A DNA stretch of 64,000 bases from Candidatus Sphingomonas colombiensis (GTDB lineage Bacteria; Pseudomonadota; Alphaproteobacteria; Sphingomonadales; Sphingomonadaceae), in assembly GCA_029202845.1 (NCBI GenBank), contig CP119315.1, positions 441,501-505,500 of the forward strand, given 5' to 3'. The position numbers were made by a program, and so were the translations under genes. Positions 60,760 to 64,000 of the stretch are shown here, one piece after another (positions within the stretch are counted from its first letter, which is position 1; the number at the start of each line of letters is the position of its first letter). The notes under the pieces are model-generated. The model searched no databases. It had not been told where the DNA came from and saw only the letters and a program-made list of their open reading frames with translations.

Positions 60760-61542
60760 ATGAAGCTCGATAACACTGTCTCGGCCGTCATCACCGGCGG
60801 CGCCTCCGGCCTTGGCGCCGCGACCGCGCGGCTGCTCGCGTCGAAGGGCGTCAAGGTCGCGCTGTTCGACCTGCAGGAGGAAAAGGGCGAGGCGCTGGCC
60901 AAGGAACTCGGCGGCGTGTTCTGCAAGGTCAACGTCACCGACGAGGCCTCGGTCGACGAAGGCTTCGCCAAGGCCCGCGCGGCGATCGGCCAGGAGCGCA
61001 TTCTGGTGAATTGCGCCGGCACCGGCAACGCGATCAAGACCGCGAGCCGCAGCAAGGAAGACGGCTCGATCAAGCACTTCCCGCTCGATGCGTTCAACTG
61101 GATCATCCAGATCAACCTCGTCGGCACGTTCCGCTGCATCGCCAAGTCGGCCGCCGGCATGCTGACGCTCGATCCGATGGAAGACGGCGAGCGCGGCGCG
61201 ATCGTCAACACCGCATCGGTCGCGGCGGAGGACGGCCAGATGGGCCAGGCGGCTTATTCCGCGTCCAAGGGCGGCGTTGTGGGCATGACGCTCCCGATCG
61301 CGCGCGACCTGATGGGCGAAGGCATTCGCGTCAACACGATCCTGCCGGGCATTTTCAACACGCCGCTGCTCGCCGCCGCGCCGCAGAACGTGAAGGATGC
61401 GCTGGGCGCCTCCGTGCCGTTCCCGAAGCGTCTTGGCGATCCGGCCGAATATGCCGCGCTCGCCACGCTGATGATCGAGAACGGCTATTTCAACGGCGAG
61501 GACGTCCGCCTCGACGGCGCAATCCGCATGGCCCCGCGCTGA
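60760..61542 (+). CDS. SDR 3-hydroxyacyl-CoA dehydrogenase (HSD17B10-like)
   Basis: 260 residues, ATG behind AAAGG. NAD-binding is TGGASGLG at 13-20 and the active site is Y-x-x-x-K in AAYSASKGG with the serine in NTASVAAEDG. VNCAGTGNAIKTASRS and PLDAFNWIIQINLVGTF are typical of the type II 3-hydroxyacyl-CoA dehydrogenases. It probably oxidises 3-hydroxyacyl-CoA before cleavage by the thiolase just upstream. Confidence 0.92.
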   Translation: MKLDNTVSAVITGGASGLGAATARLLASKGVKVALFDLQEEKGEALAKELGGVFCKVNVTDEASVDEGFAKARAAIGQERILVNCAGTGNAIKTASRSKEDGSIKHFPLDAFNWIIQINLVGTFRCIAKSAAGMLTLDPMEDGERGAIVNTASVAAEDGQMGQAAYSASKGGVVGMTLPIARDLMGEGIRVNTILPGIFNTPLLAAAPQNVKDALGASVPFPKRLGDPAEYAALATLMIENGYFNGEDVRLDGAIRMAPR

Positions 61543-61677
61543 GCCGAAGCGTGAGTGCGGGCGAGCCAGCTTGTCCGCACCCACGCACGGCCGGCCGGCG
61601 GGTCGCGCAGCGAACCCGTCCGACGACGCGGGATTAACTCCCGCGTCGCCTCCCTTCTCCTCACACAGGACACCCGG

Positions 61678-62109
61678 ATGCCCCGTCCCGCCGCATGGCG
61701 CCTGTCGCCGGATGCCTATCCGATCCGCGAAACGATCCAGACGCGCTATCAGGATCTCGATCCGAACGGGCATCTCAACAACGTCGCCTTCGCCGCGCTG
61801 TTCGAGACGGCGCGCGTGCGGATCAATCAATCGCTTGGCGGGCGTGAGACGACACCCGATTTCCGCGCTGTCGTTGCGCGCAACGAAATCAATTATCTCG
61901 CGGAAGGCAGCTTCCCCCAACCAGTCGAGATCGCGATCGGCATCGGCACGATCGGCAACCGCAGCTGGGAAATGCTCGCCGCGATGTTCCAGAACGGCCA
62001 CGCAATCGCGACCTGCGACACGGTGATCGTGATGACCGCGCCCGTGGGCGCTCCGCTCCCGGACGCGATGCGCGAGCGACTGGACGGCCTGCGCGTCACG
62101 GGGGCGTAA
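61678..62109 (+). CDS. Acyl-CoA thioesterase, 4HBT hotdog family
   Basis: 143 residues from the ATG at 61678. The 4HBT signature is TRYQDLDPNGHLNNVAFAAL near 26, with the catalytic aspartate in DLDPNGH, and FETARVRI next. NEINYLAEGSFPQPVEI is the later strand. It releases free acids from acyl-CoA. It is downstream of the SDR with a GACGCGGG/CCCGCGTC hairpin in the gap. Confidence 0.88.
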   Translation: MPRPAAWRLSPDAYPIRETIQTRYQDLDPNGHLNNVAFAALFETARVRINQSLGGRETTPDFRAVVARNEINYLAEGSFPQPVEIAIGIGTIGNRSWEMLAAMFQNGHAIATCDTVIVMTAPVGAPLPDAMRERLDGLRVTGA

Positions 62110-62184
62110 GCCATCATCCCCCGCACCCGCGCCTTATGATCGGAAGCGGAGCGCTAGCCCCGCCCCCAGGTGCACCGCCGTTCG

Positions 62185-62940
62185 TTACAGCGACTGCCCA
62201 TCATCCACATCGATTACCGCGCCGGTCACCTGCGCGGACGCATCCGAGGCGAAATAGAGCATCATCGGATCGAGCGCGGTGATCCCCATCATCCGCTTGC
62301 GGTGGAAGCCCGCGATCTGCTTCGCTCCCCCCTCGGTCTCGAACCAGTCACCCGCGATCTCCGTCTGCACATAACCCGGCTGGATCACGTTGACGTTGAT
62401 CCCCTGGCGCACCCATTCACGCGCCAGATTGCGGCCGAGGTGCGCCACGCCGGCCTTCGACGCGGCATAGGCGCTATCGCCATGCCCGGTCAGGTGCGCG
62501 GTGATCGAGCCGACGATGATCGCCCGCCCCTTGCCGCTCTCGCGCGCGCCTGCTGCGATCAGCCGCTTCGCTCCTTCACGCACCGTCAGATACGCCCCGA
62601 GGAAATTGGCATCGAGCAATTGCCGCAGCCCCTCCGCCGACACATCCGTCGCGCGGCCGCCGTGGCTCATCCCCGCATTCGCGACGATCGTGTCGACCGT
62701 CCCGAACCGCGCCTCGGCTGCGTCATAAGCGGCGATCGTCGAGGCCTCGTCACCGACGTCGAGCGCGACCGCCAGCGCATCCGCGCCAATCTCCGCCGCC
62801 AGCGCCTCGACCCGTTCGACCCGGCGCGCGCCCAGCACCACCTTGGCCCCCGCCTCGGCGTAGAGCCGCGCGAAATGCGCGCCAAAGCCCGAGGACGCGC
62901 CCGTAATCAGCGCCACTCGCCCGTCCAGCCTGAAAGCCAT
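62185..62940 (-). CDS. SDR family oxidoreductase
   Basis: 251 residues from the ATG at 62940. The coenzyme loop is TGASSGFG, NAG is in IVANAGMS, and the active site has VGSITAHLTGHGDSAYAASKAG (Ser, Tyr and Lys). The ending GAVIDVDDGQSL is common to FabG-like members. The substrate is not evident; the neighbourhood of acyl-CoA genes suggests lipid metabolism. It is divergent from dcd. Confidence 0.92.
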   Translation of the reverse strand: MAFRLDGRVALITGASSGFGAHFARLYAEAGAKVVLGARRVERVEALAAEIGADALAVALDVGDEASTIAAYDAAEARFGTVDTIVANAGMSHGGRATDVSAEGLRQLLDANFLGAYLTVREGAKRLIAAGARESGKGRAIIVGSITAHLTGHGDSAYAASKAGVAHLGRNLAREWVRQGINVNVIQPGYVQTEIAGDWFETEGGAKQIAGFHRKRMMGITALDPMMLYFASDASAQVTGAVIDVDDGQSL

Positions 62941-63061
62941 ATTCGCCGTCTCCCTAATTCGCCCGGTTCGTTGCGACGCGCGGCCGATATGGTCAACCCA
63001 TCTTGCCCCTTGCCAGCGACGCGGCACGCGGCGAAAGCAATCGTCAAAGGGGAAGCGTTCG

Positions 63062-63616
63062 ATGTCTATCCTGTCCGACCGCTGGATTCGCGAGCGCGCG
63101 ATCGCCGACAATATGATCGAGCCATTCGTCGAGGCGCAGCGCCGCGATGGCTGCATCAGCTACGGCCTGTCGTCCTATGGCTATGACGCGCGAGTCGCTG
63201 ACGAATTCAAGATCTTCACCAACGTGGACAACGCGCTGGTCGATCCGAAGGATTTCGCGGCGAACAGCTTCGTCGATCGCAAGACCGACGTGTGCATCAT
63301 CCCGCCGAACAGCTTCGCGCTGGCGCGGACCGTGGAGTTTTTCCGTGTGCCGCGCGACGTGCTGGTGATCTGCCTCGGCAAATCGACCTATGCGCGCTGC
63401 GGCATTATCGTGAACGTCACGCCGCTTGAGCCCGGTTGGGAGGGGCATGTGACGCTGGAATTCTCCAATACCACGCCGCTCCCCGCCAAGATCTATGCCA
63501 ATGAAGGCGCATGCCAGTTCCTGTTCCTGCAAGGGAATGAGCCATGCGAGATCAGCTACGCCGACCGCGCCGGCAAATATATGGGCCAGCGCGGCGTTAC
63601 GCTGCCTCGCCTCTAA
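63062..63616 (+). CDS. dcd: dCTP deaminase
   Basis: 184 residues. The family pattern is complete: ISYGLSSYGYDARV near 32, LARTVEFFRVPRDV near 88, the active-site strand CLGKSTYARCGIIVNVTPLEPGWEGHVTLEFSNTT (in parts) near 105-140, and EGACQFLFLQG near 148. It deaminates dCTP to dUTP, feeding thymidylate synthesis, in the cytoplasm. Length is normal. It stands alone near the right end of the window. Confidence 0.96.
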   Translation: MSILSDRWIRERAIADNMIEPFVEAQRRDGCISYGLSSYGYDARVADEFKIFTNVDNALVDPKDFAANSFVDRKTDVCIIPPNSFALARTVEFFRVPRDVLVICLGKSTYARCGIIVNVTPLEPGWEGHVTLEFSNTTPLPAKIYANEGACQFLFLQGNEPCEISYADRAGKYMGQRGVTLPRL

Positions 63617-64000
63617 GGCCATGTAGATAACGCATCGGCTTGTTTGTCGGGGCATCACCGCCCCGGAACGGTCCATGCCTGACAATGCTCGCGGAGGGTA
63701 TTCCTGACGCATTGCGCCGCATCGCGCCGGCTTCACGCATCGCTTGATAGCGGGGCCGTGCCCCGTGCGTATGTTTAGGGATACGCCTCAGCGGGTGCGC
63801 GGATCGGGGGACTGCGCGGCGATCGTAACTTGCCCCGTCTCGATATACTGGAGGCCGGCGACAAAACGATGCCTGCCAATCTGCCGGCTGCAAACGCATC
63901 TCCCGACAAAGCCGCGGCAGCGACATTCTGCGCACAAATGCCAGCAGACCCTGCGCGAAGCTTTTGGCCGCCCGCTGCCACAAACGGGCGCTGTGAAATC
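63617..64000. other. Right-end stretch without a supported gene
   Basis: 384 bases past dcd. Two short GC hairpins are visible (CGGGGC..GCCCCG near 63652 and GGGGC..GCCCC near 63752). A frame from the ATG at 63869, with GGAGG 14 bases upstream, stays open to the window edge (44 codons). It has no recognisable motif, so I do not call it. Confidence 0.4.

Noticed and set aside
62170..63186. 338-residue plus-strand frame opposite the SDR gene
   Set aside because: The SDR on the other strand has full motifs; this frame has none and runs into dcd.

Overview
The window is a high-GC chromosomal segment that looks like a member of the Sphingomonadaceae, probably Sphingomonas. The grounds are the mdh-sucD-sucA-sucB order, exosortase-A-associated polysaccharide genes, a GGAAC-N16-CGTT (EcfG-type) general stress promoter, GTTC-N7-GTTC LexA boxes of the alphaproteobacterial kind, and a split imuA-imuB-dnaE2 mutasome. 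This rests on recognising protein families and motifs by eye; no database search was possible.

Layout. Positions 1-5223 are the right end of a prophage. It holds a receptor-binding tailspike cut by the window edge, an O-acetyltransferase on the opposite strand, a tightly overlapping lysis cassette (coiled-coil membrane protein, GH108 endolysin, holin-like protein, nested Rz/Rz1 spanins), a head-spike-base-like protein and two small proteins. It ends at a 5' half of tRNA-Gly(TCC), the probable attachment site. From 5.3 to 16.7 kb come host genes: epoxide hydrolase, an isoprenylcysteine-methyltransferase-like protein, gshA, rsmE, ubiA, creD, sdhB, a thioesterase and zapE. From 16.8 to 23.3 kb lies a TCA block, mdh-sucD-sucA-sucB, with a structured leader in front of mdh and a GC-rich hairpin in every gap. 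The exosortase-A-associated genes (24.0-27.5 kb) are divergent. Then come topoisomerase IB, an MscS channel, MaoC and thiolase genes and dinB behind a LexA box (27.6-32.9 kb).

From 32.9 to 37.1 kb a MarR-ROK pair faces hppD-hmgA-Rieske (tyrosine/homogentisate catabolism); a fumarylacetoacetase-family gene sits apart at 53.3 kb. From 38 to 42.5 kb are a quinone/alkenal-type reductase, a DUF2171 protein, tRNA-Ala(CGC), a frameshifted NUDIX hydrolase and a small stress protein with an EcfG promoter. From 42.5 to 46.3 kb is a virJ-like / DUF2147 / mprF operon for aminoacyl-phosphatidylglycerol metabolism. It is divergent from the SOS mutasome imuA-imuB-dnaE2 (46.4-52.5 kb). The last 10 kb is fatty-acid / acyl-CoA metabolism, a DEAD-box helicase, a nitroreductase and dcd.

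Four genes (sucA, sucB, the NUDIX gene and the helicase tail) are each broken by exactly one extra base. In every case removing one base from a homopolymer restores the family sequence, so sequencing error is the first explanation. The items most worth following up are the mdh leader RNA, the antisense O-acetyltransferase in the prophage, the interrupted tRNA-Gly boundary, the virJ-DUF2147-mprF unit and the stress-promoter-driven small proteins.
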